Of a stretch of 64,000 nt of DNA, positions 9,103 through 18,008 are shown piece by piece. The notes below the pieces were generated by a model that worked only from the letters and a program-made list of their open reading frames with translations, was not told where the DNA came from and made no database searches. The translations under genes and the position numbers were made by a program. The number at the start of each line of letters is the position of its first letter. Positions within the stretch are counted from its first letter, which is position 1. Source of the DNA: Candidatus Pristimantibacillus lignocellulolyticus (GTDB lineage Bacteria; Bacillota; Bacilli; Paenibacillales; Paenibacillaceae); the NCBI GenBank assembly GCA_023639215.1, contig CP097899.1, positions 3,282,001 to 3,346,000 of the forward strand, given 5' to 3'.

Positions 9103-9401
9103 GACGGGAAGAAGTAACTCAACTCCACTATACCCAGAGATAGGTGTCCATTGGCTGAAAGCACCTTTATATGAATTGAGTGAATAACATCCCTGAGAAC
9201 ATAAGATGAACGGTACTTATTATGCTTAAGTACGACATTAGTTTTATGCGTGTTACGGACGATAATCGTATGGAGCGAATAGCTACAACTCAAACATTTA
9301 TTATGTTGATAGTTGCTGGATATTCGAAATGTGGGTGGTACCACGGGAGATAATACTCTCGTCCCTTTTGGCTATTAGTCAGAAGGAGCGAGAGTTTTTT
9401 T
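9103..9401 (+). promoter_or_regulatory. T-box riboswitch, hisS leader
   Basis: Senses uncharged tRNA to control transcription of hisS. Visible parts: stem I (GGGA at 9106-9109 with TCCC at 9190-9193; an AGTA loop side; an AGAGA kink-turn motif), a candidate specifier CAT for histidine at 9188-9190, the T-box core GGTGGTACCACGGG (9333-9346) and a terminator formed by ACTCTCG (9355-9361) and CGAGAGT ending at 9395 with a T-run. The specifier assignment is less sure because its last base may also pair in the lower stem. Confidence 0.9.
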
Positions 9402-9453
9402 GCGTGTTCTAACGTGATCACGATGGCACTCTGCATTAGTTTATGTATTTTTA

Positions 9454-9516
9454 GCTTTTCGTAGTGGCTTTTGTTACTCGAGGGTTTTGAAGATAGCTAC
9501 AAATTGTTTAGGGAGG
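9454..9516 (+). repeat. Diverged SD-proximal leader hairpin before hisS
   Basis: Head GCTTTTCGTAGT, a CTTTTGT arm (9468-9474), ACAAATTGTTTAGG and the SD GGGAGG (9511-9516). It resembles the desulfurase copy in order and spacing but its stem is weaker. It lies between the T-box terminator and the hisS start. Confidence 0.4.
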
Positions 9517-9524
9517 TTATCGCT

Positions 9525-10787
9525 ATGTCATTCAAAAAGTCGCCAGGTACTCAAGATATTTTGCCAGGAAGCGTAGAAAAATGGCAGTTTGTCGAGCAGA
9601 AAGCTCGTGAAATTTGCAGCCGTTATAATTTTAGAGAAATACGTACTCCGATTTTTGAATCTACTGAACTGTTTCAGCGTGGTGTTGGTGAAACAACAGA
9701 TATCGTTGAGAAAGAAATGTATACATTCATCGATCGTGGGGAGCGCAGCTTAACTCTTCGTCCCGAAGGTACTGCAGGCGTTGTACGCTCGTTTGTAGAG
9801 AATAAGTTGTTTGGAGAACCAGATCTAACTAAGTTGTACTACATGGGCCCGATGTTCCGCTACGAGCGTCCTCAAGCTGGTCGATACCGTCAATTCCATC
9901 AATTTGGGGTTGAAGCTATCGGAGCCGCAGATCCTGCACTTGATGCAGAAGTGATTGCATTAGGTTATACCTTCTATACAGAGGTTGGACTTAGAGGTGT
10001 TGGTGTTGAAATTAACTCAGTTGGAACACCTGCTGTTCGCGCAGCATTCCGTGAGAAGTTACTTGCTTATTTAGAGCCGAAACGTGAAATTCTTTGCAAA
10101 GATTGTCAGTCTCGTATCGATCGCAATCCTCTACGTGTATTGGATTGTAAAGTTGATCAGAAACACTTTACAGACGCTCCGTCGATTCTTGATAGCTTGG
10201 ATGAAGAATGTCAAAATCACTTTGATAAAGTGAAGCAACTTTTAACGGATATGGAAATTCCATATGAGATCAATCACCGTCTCGTTCGTGGTCTTGATTA
10301 CTATACACACACTGCGTTTGAGTTCAAAGCGGAAGGTATCGGGGCAATTGATACAGTTGGTGGTGGTGGTCGCTATAACGGACTTGTTGCTGATGTTGGT
10401 GGTCCAGATCACCCAGGCGTAGGCTTCGGTCTAGGGCTAGAACGCACTGTATTATTGCTTGAGCATCAAGAAACTGCAATTCCAAATCTTAACGAGCTTG
10501 ATGTATATCTAATCGCTCTAGGTGATGAAGCAGATCGTCAAGTAACAAAGCTTGTTTATCAATTACGTAAAGCAGGAGTAAAAGCTGAACGTGATTATCA
10601 AGGTCGCAAGATGAAAGCTCAAATGAAATCAGCAGATCGCCTGCAGGCTCGTTACACTGCAATTCTTGGTGATGATGAACTTGCTAATGGGGAGATTACG
10701 CTGAAAGAGATGGCGACAGGACAACAAAGCAAAGTCTCCTTCTCCGAACTCTCGCATGTGATCACGGAGTCTAAGCTTCGTAGCTAA
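9525..10787 (+). CDS. hisS: Histidyl-tRNA synthetase
   Basis: Class II synthetase charging tRNA-His. The 420-aa protein has TLRPEGTAG, motif 2 (MFRYERPQAGRYRQF), the histidine loop LVRGLDYYT, motif 3 (GVGFGLGLERT) and a C-terminal anticodon-binding domain (about 325-420). The start MSFKKSPGTQD is chosen because GGGAGG (9511-9516) precedes that ATG by 8 nt; an in-frame TTG 18 codons upstream lies within the leader hairpin. It is controlled by the T-box upstream. The last codons and the stop abut a copy of the dispersed structured element. Confidence 0.97.
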   Translation: MSFKKSPGTQDILPGSVEKWQFVEQKAREICSRYNFREIRTPIFESTELFQRGVGETTDIVEKEMYTFIDRGERSLTLRPEGTAGVVRSFVENKLFGEPDLTKLYYMGPMFRYERPQAGRYRQFHQFGVEAIGAADPALDAEVIALGYTFYTEVGLRGVGVEINSVGTPAVRAAFREKLLAYLEPKREILCKDCQSRIDRNPLRVLDCKVDQKHFTDAPSILDSLDEECQNHFDKVKQLLTDMEIPYEINHRLVRGLDYYTHTAFEFKAEGIGAIDTVGGGGRYNGLVADVGGPDHPGVGFGLGLERTVLLLEHQETAIPNLNELDVYLIALGDEADRQVTKLVYQLRKAGVKAERDYQGRKMKAQMKSADRLQARYTAILGDDELANGEITLKEMATGQQSKVSFSELSHVITESKLRS

Positions 10788-11140
10788 CTCGACGTCGAAT
10801 ATGCCTTTCATCGGAATTCTGCGTGTGCTCGTGTACCAATAACGTACACTCCGCTACTCGAATCCCTAGCTTCAAGGCATCTTCTCGGTGCTGACAAGCG
10901 AGAGACTCTAGGGTGCCTCTTCTTGGGAATAGCTTGCGAAGGTTAAGAGCATCTGGGGCTGGAGATGAAGGGCAACGAGGCGCTTTGCTGTCGTTGCGGC
11001 TTTGCTTCATTGCTTCATGCAACGCTTGCTTGCTTTGCTTCATGTAAAGCTTACTTGATTGGTTGGTCTTAAAAACTGTAACTCCAACAAATTTGTTGTT
11101 GAAACATATAATAATAATTATTATGAAATGAGGATTAGAC
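10788..11140. other. 353-bp hisS-aspS intergenic region carrying a diverged repeat copy
   Basis: Visibly richer in G+C than the genes around it. The first part (10789-10900) is an inverted copy of the dispersed element found at 32.2-32.6 kb. The rest (10901-11100) contains a direct repeat of GCTTTGCTTCAT (10999-11010 and 11032-11043) and a perfect palindrome CAACAAATTTGTTG (11085-11098). There is no T-box core. No terminator was recognised, so hisS and aspS may be co-transcribed. Confidence 0.6.
10789..10900 (-). repeat. Dispersed structured element, diverged copy on the minus strand
   Basis: Read on the minus strand it matches the tandem copies at 32.2-32.6 kb over about 112 nt: GCTTGTCAG, ACCGAGAAGATG, an AGCGGA block, the hairpin GTGTAC-GTTATTG-GTACAC (plus coordinates 10831-10849), then CATATTCGACGTCGA. 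The hairpin arms are identical and the loops are near-identical to the other copies. The terminal inverted repeats seen there are not evident here. The element edge lies 2 nt from the hisS stop. Confidence 0.6.
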
Positions 11141-12952
11141 ATGTCTATGCTAAAAACCGTAAACTGCGGTACTTTAACTAAAGCTGATGTAGGCACTGAA
11201 GTTACACTGAACGGCTGGGTACAACGTCGTCGTGACCTTGGTGGCGTTCTATTTATTGATTTACGTGACCGTACAGGTATCGTGCAAACCGTATTCAACC
11301 CAGATTTCTCTGGTCAAGCACTTGAAATCGCTGATCGTGCTCGTAACGAGTATGTTCTTGCTGTAAAAGGTACTGTTGTTGAACGTGATCCAGAAACTTT
11401 CAATGCAAACCTTGCAACTGGTGAAATTGAAGTTCGTGTTACTGAAATCGAAGTAATGAATGCTGCGAAAACTCCACCATTCCCAATCGAAGATGGTGTT
11501 GAGGTTGATGAGTCTATTCGTTTGAAATATCGTTATCTTGACCTTCGTCGTCCAGAAATGCAAAAAACTTTGTTGCTTCGTTCTAAAGCAGCGAAAATTT
11601 TCCGTGATTTCCTAGACGGCAATGGCTTCATCGATGTTGAAACACCAATTCTTACAAAGAGTACTCCAGAAGGTGCACGTGACTATCTAGTTCCATCTCG
11701 TGTACATGAAGGAGAATTCTTTGCACTACCACAATCTCCACAAATCTTTAAGCAATTGCTTATGGTTGGTGGTATCGAACGTTACTACCAAATCGCTCGT
11801 TGTTTCCGTGATGAAGATTTGCGTGCTGACCGTCAACCTGAGTTCACTCAAGTCGACATTGAGACTTCATTCTTGTCTCAAGATCAATTGCTAGGCATGA
11901 TGGAAGATCTTATGGCGAAATTGCTTCGTGAAACTGTTGGTGTTGAGCTTCAACTTCCTTTCCAACGTATTACGTACAAAGACGCTATGAACAAATACGG
12001 TTCAGACAAACCAGATCTTCGTTTCGGTCTTGAAATCGAAGATATTACAGATATCGTTTCTACAAGTGACGTGAAAGTATTCGCATCAGTTGCTGCTGGT
12101 GGTGGCGTAGTTAAAGCACTTAACGCTAAAGGCTGTGCAAGCTGGAGTCGTAAAGAGCTTGACGATTTACAACCGTTTGCTGCTCGTTATGGTGGTAAAG
12201 GTCTTGCATGGATTCAAATTAAAGACGGCGAGTGGAAAGGTCCAATCGTTAAATTCTTGAAACCTGAAGAAATTGCTGCACTAACTGAACGCTTGAATGT
12301 TGAAGAAGGAGATTTACTAACATTCTCTGCTGACAAACCCAAAGTTGTTGCAGACGTACTTGGTAACCTTCGTCTTAAATTAGGTAAAGATTTGAACTTG
12401 ATCGATGAGAAAGCATTTAAATTTGTATGGGTTGTTGACTTCCCATTGCTTGGATACGATGAAGATGCAAAACGCTATGTCGCAGAACATCATCCGTTCA
12501 CTCGTCCTAATGAAGATGACGTTCATTACTTCGATACTGATCCAGGACAAATTCGTGCGCAAGCTTACGATATCGTCTTGAACGGCTATGAAGTTGGTGG
12601 CGGTTCTATGCGTATCTACAAACGTGATGTACAAGAGAAAATGTTCGCTGCACTTGGATTCTCTATGGAAGAAGCGCAAGAGAAATTCGGCTTCCTACTA
12701 GATGCATTTGAGTATGGTACACCTCCACATGGTGGTATTGCATTCGGTTTCGACCGTCTAGTAATGTTACTAACTGGTCGTACTAACCTTCGTGAAACCA
12801 TTGCATTCCCGAAAACAGCTAGTGCAACAGATCTATTGTGTGATGCGCCTTCAGAAGTTGAATTGTCTCAACTTGAGCAACTTCATATTCGTACAGTTGT
12901 TAAGCCTAAGCCAGTTGCAGAAGCTGTAGCTAACGCAGGTAAAACTGAATAA
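11141..12952 (+). CDS. aspS: Aspartyl-tRNA synthetase
   Basis: Class II synthetase of the bacterial type (603 aa): an N-terminal OB-fold anticodon-binding domain (about 1-105), motif 2 (CFRDEDLRADRQPEFTQ), a GAD insertion (about 290-420) and motif 3 (GGIAFGFDRLVMLL). ATG start with GAGG (11130-11133) 7 nt upstream. The length is normal for bacterial AspRS. It follows hisS as in Bacillus. tcdA lies 29 nt downstream with a good SD, so these probably form one transcript. Confidence 0.97.
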   Translation: MSMLKTVNCGTLTKADVGTEVTLNGWVQRRRDLGGVLFIDLRDRTGIVQTVFNPDFSGQALEIADRARNEYVLAVKGTVVERDPETFNANLATGEIEVRVTEIEVMNAAKTPPFPIEDGVEVDESIRLKYRYLDLRRPEMQKTLLLRSKAAKIFRDFLDGNGFIDVETPILTKSTPEGARDYLVPSRVHEGEFFALPQSPQIFKQLLMVGGIERYYQIARCFRDEDLRADRQPEFTQVDIETSFLSQDQLLGMMEDLMAKLLRETVGVELQLPFQRITYKDAMNKYGSDKPDLRFGLEIEDITDIVSTSDVKVFASVAAGGGVVKALNAKGCASWSRKELDDLQPFAARYGGKGLAWIQIKDGEWKGPIVKFLKPEEIAALTERLNVEEGDLLTFSADKPKVVADVLGNLRLKLGKDLNLIDEKAFKFVWVVDFPLLGYDEDAKRYVAEHHPFTRPNEDDVHYFDTDPGQIRAQAYDIVLNGYEVGGGSMRIYKRDVQEKMFAALGFSMEEAQEKFGFLLDAFEYGTPPHGGIAFGFDRLVMLLTGRTNLRETIAFPKTASATDLLCDAPSEVELSQLEQLHIRTVVKPKPVAEAVANAGKTE

Positions 12953-12981
12953 TCGGTCACTGTCGAAAGGAGATTAGCATT

Positions 12982-13719
12982 ATGCTTCATCAATTTTCAC
13001 GTACTGAGCTAGCAATTGGTCCTGAGGGTTTAGATAAACTTAAAGGTAGTACGATTGCAATTCTTGGTATCGGTGGCGTTGGTTCAATGGCTGCCGAAGC
13101 TTTAGCAAGAACTGGTGTAGGTAGACTGATTCTAATTGACAAAGATGTTGTAGACATTACAAACATTAACCGTCAAATTCATGCGCTAATTACAACAGTA
13201 GGACAGCCCAAAGCTGATCTAATGCGTGATCGTATTAAATTAATTAATCCAGACTGTGATGCGATCTCGCTTCGCATGTTCTATACAGAAGAGACATATG
13301 AGCAACTATTTGCGTATGATATTGATTATGTCGTTGACGCATCAGATACGATTATTTACAAAGTGCATCTTATTAAAGAGTGCTTAAATCGTAACATACC
13401 GATTATTTCAAGTATGGGTGCCGCGAATAAAATGGACCCTACTCGATTTAAGGTAGCTGATATTTCAAAAACTCACACCGATCCTATTGCACGCGTCGTA
13501 AGAACGAAGCTGCGCAAAGATGGTATCAAGAAAGGGGTTAAGGTGGTATTCTCTGATGAGGAGCCTCTAAAGCCTCGTGAAGACGTTACACAGCGTATCG
13601 TGCCTGATAACGCGCCTGAGATCCGTAAAGCACAACAACCGCCTTCTAGTAACGCTTTCGTTCCTAACGTAGCGGGACTTGTAATGGTTAGTGAAGTTGT
13701 GAAGGATTTGTTGAAATAG
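12982..13719 (+). CDS. tcdA: tRNA threonylcarbamoyladenosine dehydratase (TcdA/CsdL family)
   Basis: E1-like ThiF/MoeB fold enzyme that cyclises t6A37 of ANN-decoding tRNAs to ct6A using ATP. It has the nucleotide-binding GIGGVGSMAAEALARTGVG (about residues 29-47), then DKDVVDITNINRQIHA. At 245 aa it matches the TcdA branch rather than the larger ThiF/MoeB proteins. SD AAAGGAG 8 nt upstream of ATG. The position behind aspS matches B. subtilis YrvM. It is followed by a bidirectional terminator. Confidence 0.9.
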   Translation: MLHQFSRTELAIGPEGLDKLKGSTIAILGIGGVGSMAAEALARTGVGRLILIDKDVVDITNINRQIHALITTVGQPKADLMRDRIKLINPDCDAISLRMFYTEETYEQLFAYDIDYVVDASDTIIYKVHLIKECLNRNIPIISSMGAANKMDPTRFKVADISKTHTDPIARVVRTKLRKDGIKKGVKVVFSDEEPLKPREDVTQRIVPDNAPEIRKAQQPPSSNAFVPNVAGLVMVSEVVKDLLK

Positions 13720-13771
13720 TTCTATTAATTTCATCAGAAATTAGTGAATATGCCATCGATATTGGCAAATA

Positions 13772-13809
13772 GAAAAAGGTTATCTTCATAAACGGAGATA
13801 ACCTTTTTC
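13772..13809. terminator. Terminator after tcdA
   Basis: A perfect 14-bp stem (13772-13785 with 13796-13809) with A-rich and T-rich outer ends, able to act on both strands. Confidence 0.85.
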
Positions 13810-13979
13810 CATTGTAATGTAAGTGCAAATATGAGTTGGGATTCCTTCCATGCACAGAAAAGAGTATTAAATTCATCGAGGAAGTGTAAAATTCCCTTTC
13901 GTACCGAAAGGAGCACTAACATAGACTCATCACAAGGACTCCTGTAAAATGGAAAATATCAGATGGAAGGGTGGTCGCA

Positions 13980-14762
13980 ATGGATTCTACACAACGATTC
14001 TCCGGACGCTCGGAGCAATATGTCAAATATCGTCCAAGTTATTCCGAAGAGGTTATTCAGCATTTGCTTAACGTAGTAGGTATTACAAATAGTGATCTTG
14101 TAGCAGACATTGGAGCGGGCACTGGAATATTTACAGAGAAATTGTTAGAGCAGCACATTCCAATGGTGGCAGTTGAACCGAATGATGATATGCGTAACGC
14201 TCTAACTGAGCAGTTACAATATTATTTAACAAACAATCGACAAAGTGTTCATCAACTAAGCGTTAGTAGTGGAAGTGCGGAGCGAACGGAACTTGCTAAC
14301 GAGAGTGTGGATCATGTTGTTTGTGCACAAGCTTTTCACTGGTTTGACGTTGAACTTACTCGAATAGAATTTAAGAGAATATTGAAGCGAGATGGACAGG
14401 TTGTTTTGCTCTGGAATCAACGAGATGTTGGTGCATCCGCATTTATGAATAATTATGATGAGCTATTTCTAAAGTATGGAAAGCAATATGATGAGGTTAA
14501 GCATAAGCATATTAACCAAACTTCACTTAAATCATTTTATGGTGGACAGGAACCTCAGCTCGCTAGTTATCAATATGTTCAACAGTTCGATCTCGATGGT
14601 TTATTTGGAAGAATTCAATCCTCTTCATTTTCATTAGTAGAGACTGATGCTCGTTATGATGAGTATATTGAGGACATCAAACAGTTATTTTCAAAGCATG
14701 AGCAAAATGGTGTTGTTTATATGCTTTATCGGACTGATATATATTGGGGACAAATGTTATAA
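13980..14762 (+). CDS. Class I SAM-dependent methyltransferase
   Basis: A 260-aa cytoplasmic protein with a Rossmann-type methyltransferase core: motif I VADIGAGTGIFTE (about residues 42-54), an acidic VAVEPNDDM at motif II, and VVCAQAFHWFD at motif IV. This layout is common in UbiE-like small-molecule methylases; the substrate cannot be told. The start MDSTQRFSGR is preferred over an upstream GTG because GGAAGGG (13965-13971) is 8 nt from it. rarA begins 35 nt downstream. Confidence 0.85.
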   Translation: MDSTQRFSGRSEQYVKYRPSYSEEVIQHLLNVVGITNSDLVADIGAGTGIFTEKLLEQHIPMVAVEPNDDMRNALTEQLQYYLTNNRQSVHQLSVSSGSAERTELANESVDHVVCAQAFHWFDVELTRIEFKRILKRDGQVVLLWNQRDVGASAFMNNYDELFLKYGKQYDEVKHKHINQTSLKSFYGGQEPQLASYQYVQQFDLDGLFGRIQSSSFSLVETDARYDEYIEDIKQLFSKHEQNGVVYMLYRTDIYWGQML

Positions 14763-14797
14763 TCAAAGTATTAGATTATGAATTTGGAAGTGGGATA

Positions 14798-16111
14798 ATG
14801 GATTTATTTACAATAGATGAAGATCAACCAACTACGCAGCATAAATTATTAGCAGATCGAATGCGTCCACAACAGTTAGATGAATATATAGGACAAGAAC
14901 ATATTGTCGGTGAAGGTAAACTGTTACGTAGAGCAATTGAAGGAGATCAGATTAGCTCGATCTTACTATATGGACCGCCCGGCTGTGGAAAAACGACTCT
15001 TGCTCATATTATATCGCAATCAACGCAGGCTCAATTCGTGCGGTTGAATGCAGTAGAAGCGTCTGTTAAAGATGTTCGAGAAGTTATTGAATCAGCGAAA
15101 ACGAATAAAGTGTTATATGGTCGCAAGACAATTCTATTTCTGGATGAAGTACATCGTTTCAATACATCTCGTCAGGATGCACTCTTACCAGCTGTTGAAC
15201 AAGGGATCATTATCTTTATTGGTGCTACAACAGAAAATCCTTTCCATCATGTTAACGGCGCACTATTGTCTCGCTCAACGTTATTCCAACTTGAGCCACT
15301 CTCTGCAAAACATGCAAAAATAGCGATGGAACGGGCGATCGTCAATGAACAACGAGGTCTCGGATTTATGAAACTCAACGTTGATGAAGAGGCATTAGAA
15401 CATTTAGCAGAGATGGCTGGTGGAGATATTCGTCGTGCACTTAATGCACTTGAACTAGCTGCGTTGACGACTTCCTCTGCACCTGACGGGAGCGTCCATA
15501 TTACATTGGATGTAGCACAAGAATCGATTCGCAAGCGTACTGTTCGAGCGGATACTTCTACGCAATATGATGTACTATCGGCATTTCACAAGAGTATAAG
15601 AGGCTCTAGTGATGCTGCACTATATTGGTTCTTATATGCGGTAGAGAAGCTAGGAATGGACCCGATGACATTTTTACGCAGGCTTATTGTGGCATGTAGT
15701 GAGGATATTGGACTTGCTAATCCGCAAGCGATGGTTCAAGCGGTTACGGCGATGGATGCGTATCATAAAATTGGTTTTCCAGAAGCGAAGTATAATATTG
15801 CACAAGCGATATTGTTTGCAGTAGAAAGTCCGAAGTCTAATGCCATTGCTGTTGCCTTAGGGAAAGCAACTTCACTAATCGATCAAGTAGGCATAACTGA
15901 AGTGCCGATGCATTTACGTGACACGCATTATAAAGGTGCGGACAAGCTTGGGCATAAAGGCTATCAATATCCGCATGATTACCCTAATCACTACGTGAAA
16001 CAACAATATTTGCCCGATCAAATTGCAAATGCAACGATATATGAGGCAAGTGATCAAGGCATGGAAGATAAGATTCGTCAGAACCAAGATCGTAGAAAAC
16101 GCAGTAAGTAA
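14798..16111 (+). CDS. rarA: Replication-associated recombination protein A (RarA/MgsA AAA+ ATPase)
   Basis: An AAA+ ATPase related to the clamp-loader family that acts at stalled replication forks. The 437-aa protein shows Walker A GPPGCGKTT (about residues 59-67), Walker B LFLDEVHRF, sensor GATTENPF and the C-terminal MgsA domain ending in QYPHDYPNHYVKQQYLP. The start is MDLFTIDEDQP, with GGAAGTGGG (14786-14794) just upstream; the longer frame starting with TTG at 14744 overlaps the methyltransferase stop and lacks an SD. Confidence 0.95.
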   Translation: MDLFTIDEDQPTTQHKLLADRMRPQQLDEYIGQEHIVGEGKLLRRAIEGDQISSILLYGPPGCGKTTLAHIISQSTQAQFVRLNAVEASVKDVREVIESAKTNKVLYGRKTILFLDEVHRFNTSRQDALLPAVEQGIIIFIGATTENPFHHVNGALLSRSTLFQLEPLSAKHAKIAMERAIVNEQRGLGFMKLNVDEEALEHLAEMAGGDIRRALNALELAALTTSSAPDGSVHITLDVAQESIRKRTVRADTSTQYDVLSAFHKSIRGSSDAALYWFLYAVEKLGMDPMTFLRRLIVACSEDIGLANPQAMVQAVTAMDAYHKIGFPEAKYNIAQAILFAVESPKSNAIAVALGKATSLIDQVGITEVPMHLRDTHYKGADKLGHKGYQYPHDYPNHYVKQQYLPDQIANATIYEASDQGMEDKIRQNQDRRKRSK

Positions 16112-16157
16112 TGAACGGGTAATTAAAGTGTAATAATCTAGCATAGGGAGTTTTTTG

Positions 16158-16823
16158 ATGTCTATTATTGGAGATTTAATTAGTTTTATTTTGCATATTG
16201 ATGCACATTTAACGACTTTAGTAAATGACTATGGATTACTTGTTTATATCATTTTATTTGCAATTGTATTTATTGAAACGGGGATTGTGATTTTTCCATT
16301 CCTCCCAGGTGATTCCTTACTTTTTGCTGCAGGGGCACTTAGTGCATTATCAGGTTCTACATTAAATTGGTTTTTACTAATTATTATTATGGGTGTAGCT
16401 GCGGTGCTTGGCGATAGTTTGAACTATTATTTAGGTAGTAAGCTAGGCAACAATATGTTAAAACATAAAAGGTTAAAGAAATTCATAGATGGAAAAAGGA
16501 TGCGTCAAGCAGAACTGTTTTTTGAGAAAAACGGTGGTAAAGCAATTATGATCGGGCGCTTTATTCCATTCATTCGTACATTTATTCCGTTTATTGCTGG
16601 AATGAGTAAGATGAATTACACTCATTTCATTTTATATAATATTATTGGTGGTTTTATCTGGGTATTTATCGGGGTCGGGAGCGGGTATCTATTCGGGAAT
16701 ATTCCAATAATAAAAGAACATTTTTCACTTGTTGTACTACTTATAGTAGCTGTTTCCGTTGTTCCGATTATTGTTAGTTATTTTAAGAGCAGAAAAAGTG
16801 ATTCAGGTGATAAAACTATCTAA
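16158..16823 (+). CDS. DedA family membrane protein
   Basis: A 221-aa polytopic protein of the DedA/SNARE-associated (VTT) family. Members are linked to lipid scrambling, undecaprenyl-phosphate or phosphatidylethanolamine flipping, and membrane homeostasis. Signatures: FPFLPGDSLLFAAGAL (about residues 50-65) and GRFIPFIRTFIPFIAGMSKM (about 132-151), followed by two C-terminal helices. The ATG at 16158 has AGGGAG (16145-16150) 7 nt upstream. It is convergent with copD and shares a bidirectional terminator with it. Confidence 0.92.
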   Translation: MSIIGDLISFILHIDAHLTTLVNDYGLLVYIILFAIVFIETGIVIFPFLPGDSLLFAAGALSALSGSTLNWFLLIIIMGVAAVLGDSLNYYLGSKLGNNMLKHKRLKKFIDGKRMRQAELFFEKNGGKAIMIGRFIPFIRTFIPFIAGMSKMNYTHFILYNIIGGFIWVFIGVGSGYLFGNIPIIKEHFSLVVLLIVAVSVVPIIVSYFKSRKSDSGDKTI

Positions 16824-16863
16824 TTAAGTACATTCTCATTATAATTTAATACTAAGACAAAAC

Positions 16864-16909
16864 AAAGGGCATCCCCTCGTTATTGTAGTATGACGAGGGG
16901 ATGCCCTTT
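16864..16909. terminator. Bidirectional terminator between dedA and copD
   Basis: A perfect 16-bp stem (16864-16879 with 16894-16909). The T-rich flank is better on the minus strand (toward the end of copD transcription). Confidence 0.85.
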
Positions 16910-16918
16910 GTATATAAG

Positions 16919-18007
16919 CTAAATTGCAATAATTCCGAACATATAACCAAGATAACCAAGAATGATGAATAACAAGCATACAATGACCATAATCCAAATT
17001 TTACGCTGTTTAAAGGCGATATATGACACATAAAGCATCAATAGTGCAGCAATCCATAACATTACACTATTGAGATTGAACTGCCACGTAAGCTGAATAT
17101 CGGGGCTGAATGAGCCTTGAAATAGTAATGAAAATAGTTTAGAAGGAGATTCTGTCTGAAGTGTTTCAAGTACATTATGTGGAGGCGCTTGTTGTCCCAT
17201 AATAGCTGTAACAATAAGAACAACTAGTGCCAATATACTTTCAGCTCTTAGATATCCTTTTGGTGAAAGTTGTTCTTCTTTCATTCTTCGTGGATAAAGA
17301 TAACCATTGCTGAAAGCCAGCCACAGTAACGGTAATATAGCGATGTGCTTAATTAACATGTACTGACCATAATTGAGCATTAATCCATTGTTATATTGTT
17401 CTGTAGTAAAAGTCATCAAGGTTATACCAGCAATTAATGACATGAGTACACAGACAATAGCAAGCGGTGAAAACCACTTAAGAAACTTCGCCCACTGACT
17501 ATAATCGGTAGCGAACCAACTTACGATAAATAAAATACCCAACCAAACAGTAACAGATGTAAAATGACCAGTATGTACGACAAGTCCGCGGAATGAGCTT
17601 AATGAAGATGCATGACTAGCAAATCCGAACCAGACTGAAAGTAATAATGTAAGTAAAAGGCCGACTTTCGGCATATGTCTATCTTTAGCGAAGGCTGGAA
17701 TACCAACCATGATCGCAAGTCCAATCGAACCTAATAGTGTCCATAACCATGCTTCACCAACTGGTAGGTCGAGTAGAATGCTACGAATCATAGGGATATA
17801 ACCTAATTGAAATGCATCCGCATATTCCAGCACAATTAAATGCAAAGGTACATATGACATAACTGGAATAATGATCACGCACAATAATACCAACCATTGA
17901 GAAAATACAATGGTTGGCTTATGAGCTGCAGGAACTAACTGTAATATAAAGTAGCCTATAACTAACGAGAAGCAAATATATAATACACTCTCGGAAATAT
18001 ATGCCAT
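16919..18007 (-). CDS. copD: CopD family copper-resistance membrane protein
   Basis: A 362-aa integral membrane protein with about nine hydrophobic segments and scattered His residues (FASHASSLSSFRGLVVHTGHF), typical of CopD (PF05425) and thought to move copper across the membrane. It starts 1 nt after the copC stop with no convincing SD of its own, so translation is probably coupled to copC. The pair copC-copD is a common Firmicute arrangement (compare B. subtilis YcnJ, where the two are fused). The direction of copper transport cannot be read from sequence. Confidence 0.85.
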   Translation of the reverse strand: MAYISESVLYICFSLVIGYFILQLVPAAHKPTIVFSQWLVLLCVIIIPVMSYVPLHLIVLEYADAFQLGYIPMIRSILLDLPVGEAWLWTLLGSIGLAIMVGIPAFAKDRHMPKVGLLLTLLLSVWFGFASHASSLSSFRGLVVHTGHFTSVTVWLGILFIVSWFATDYSQWAKFLKWFSPLAIVCVLMSLIAGITLMTFTTEQYNNGLMLNYGQYMLIKHIAILPLLWLAFSNGYLYPRRMKEEQLSPKGYLRAESILALVVLIVTAIMGQQAPPHNVLETLQTESPSKLFSLLFQGSFSPDIQLTWQFNLNSVMLWIAALLMLYVSYIAFKQRKIWIMVIVCLLFIILGYLGYMFGIIAI

Positions 18008-18008
18008 A

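Larger units (their letters stand above)
8732..9524 (+). other. 793-bp intergenic region: dtd terminator, hisS promoter and T-box leader
   Basis: Contains, in order: the dtd terminator (8850-8876), an AT-rich stretch 8877-9039 in which I see nothing further, the hisS promoter (9040-9068), the T-box leader (about 9103-9401), and a diverged SD-proximal hairpin (9454-9516). No convincing protein-coding frame. Confidence 0.8.

Noticed and set aside
9075..9344. Minus-strand open frame in the hisS leader
   Set aside because: It is antisense to the T-box riboswitch, whose conserved motifs explain the sequence.
10788..11140. A T-box leader for aspS
   Set aside because: No GGTGG-type T-box core or terminator was found in the gap; the structured sequence there matches the dispersed element instead.
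10771..11298. A 175-codon open frame on the minus strand across the hisS-aspS gap
   Set aside because: It runs through the dispersed repeat and antisense into aspS, has low-complexity composition, and no family signature; it is a chance frame.
13980..14762. Assigning the methyltransferase as TrmR
   Set aside because: It has only generic methyltransferase motifs and resembles UbiE-like enzymes more; position does not support TrmR.
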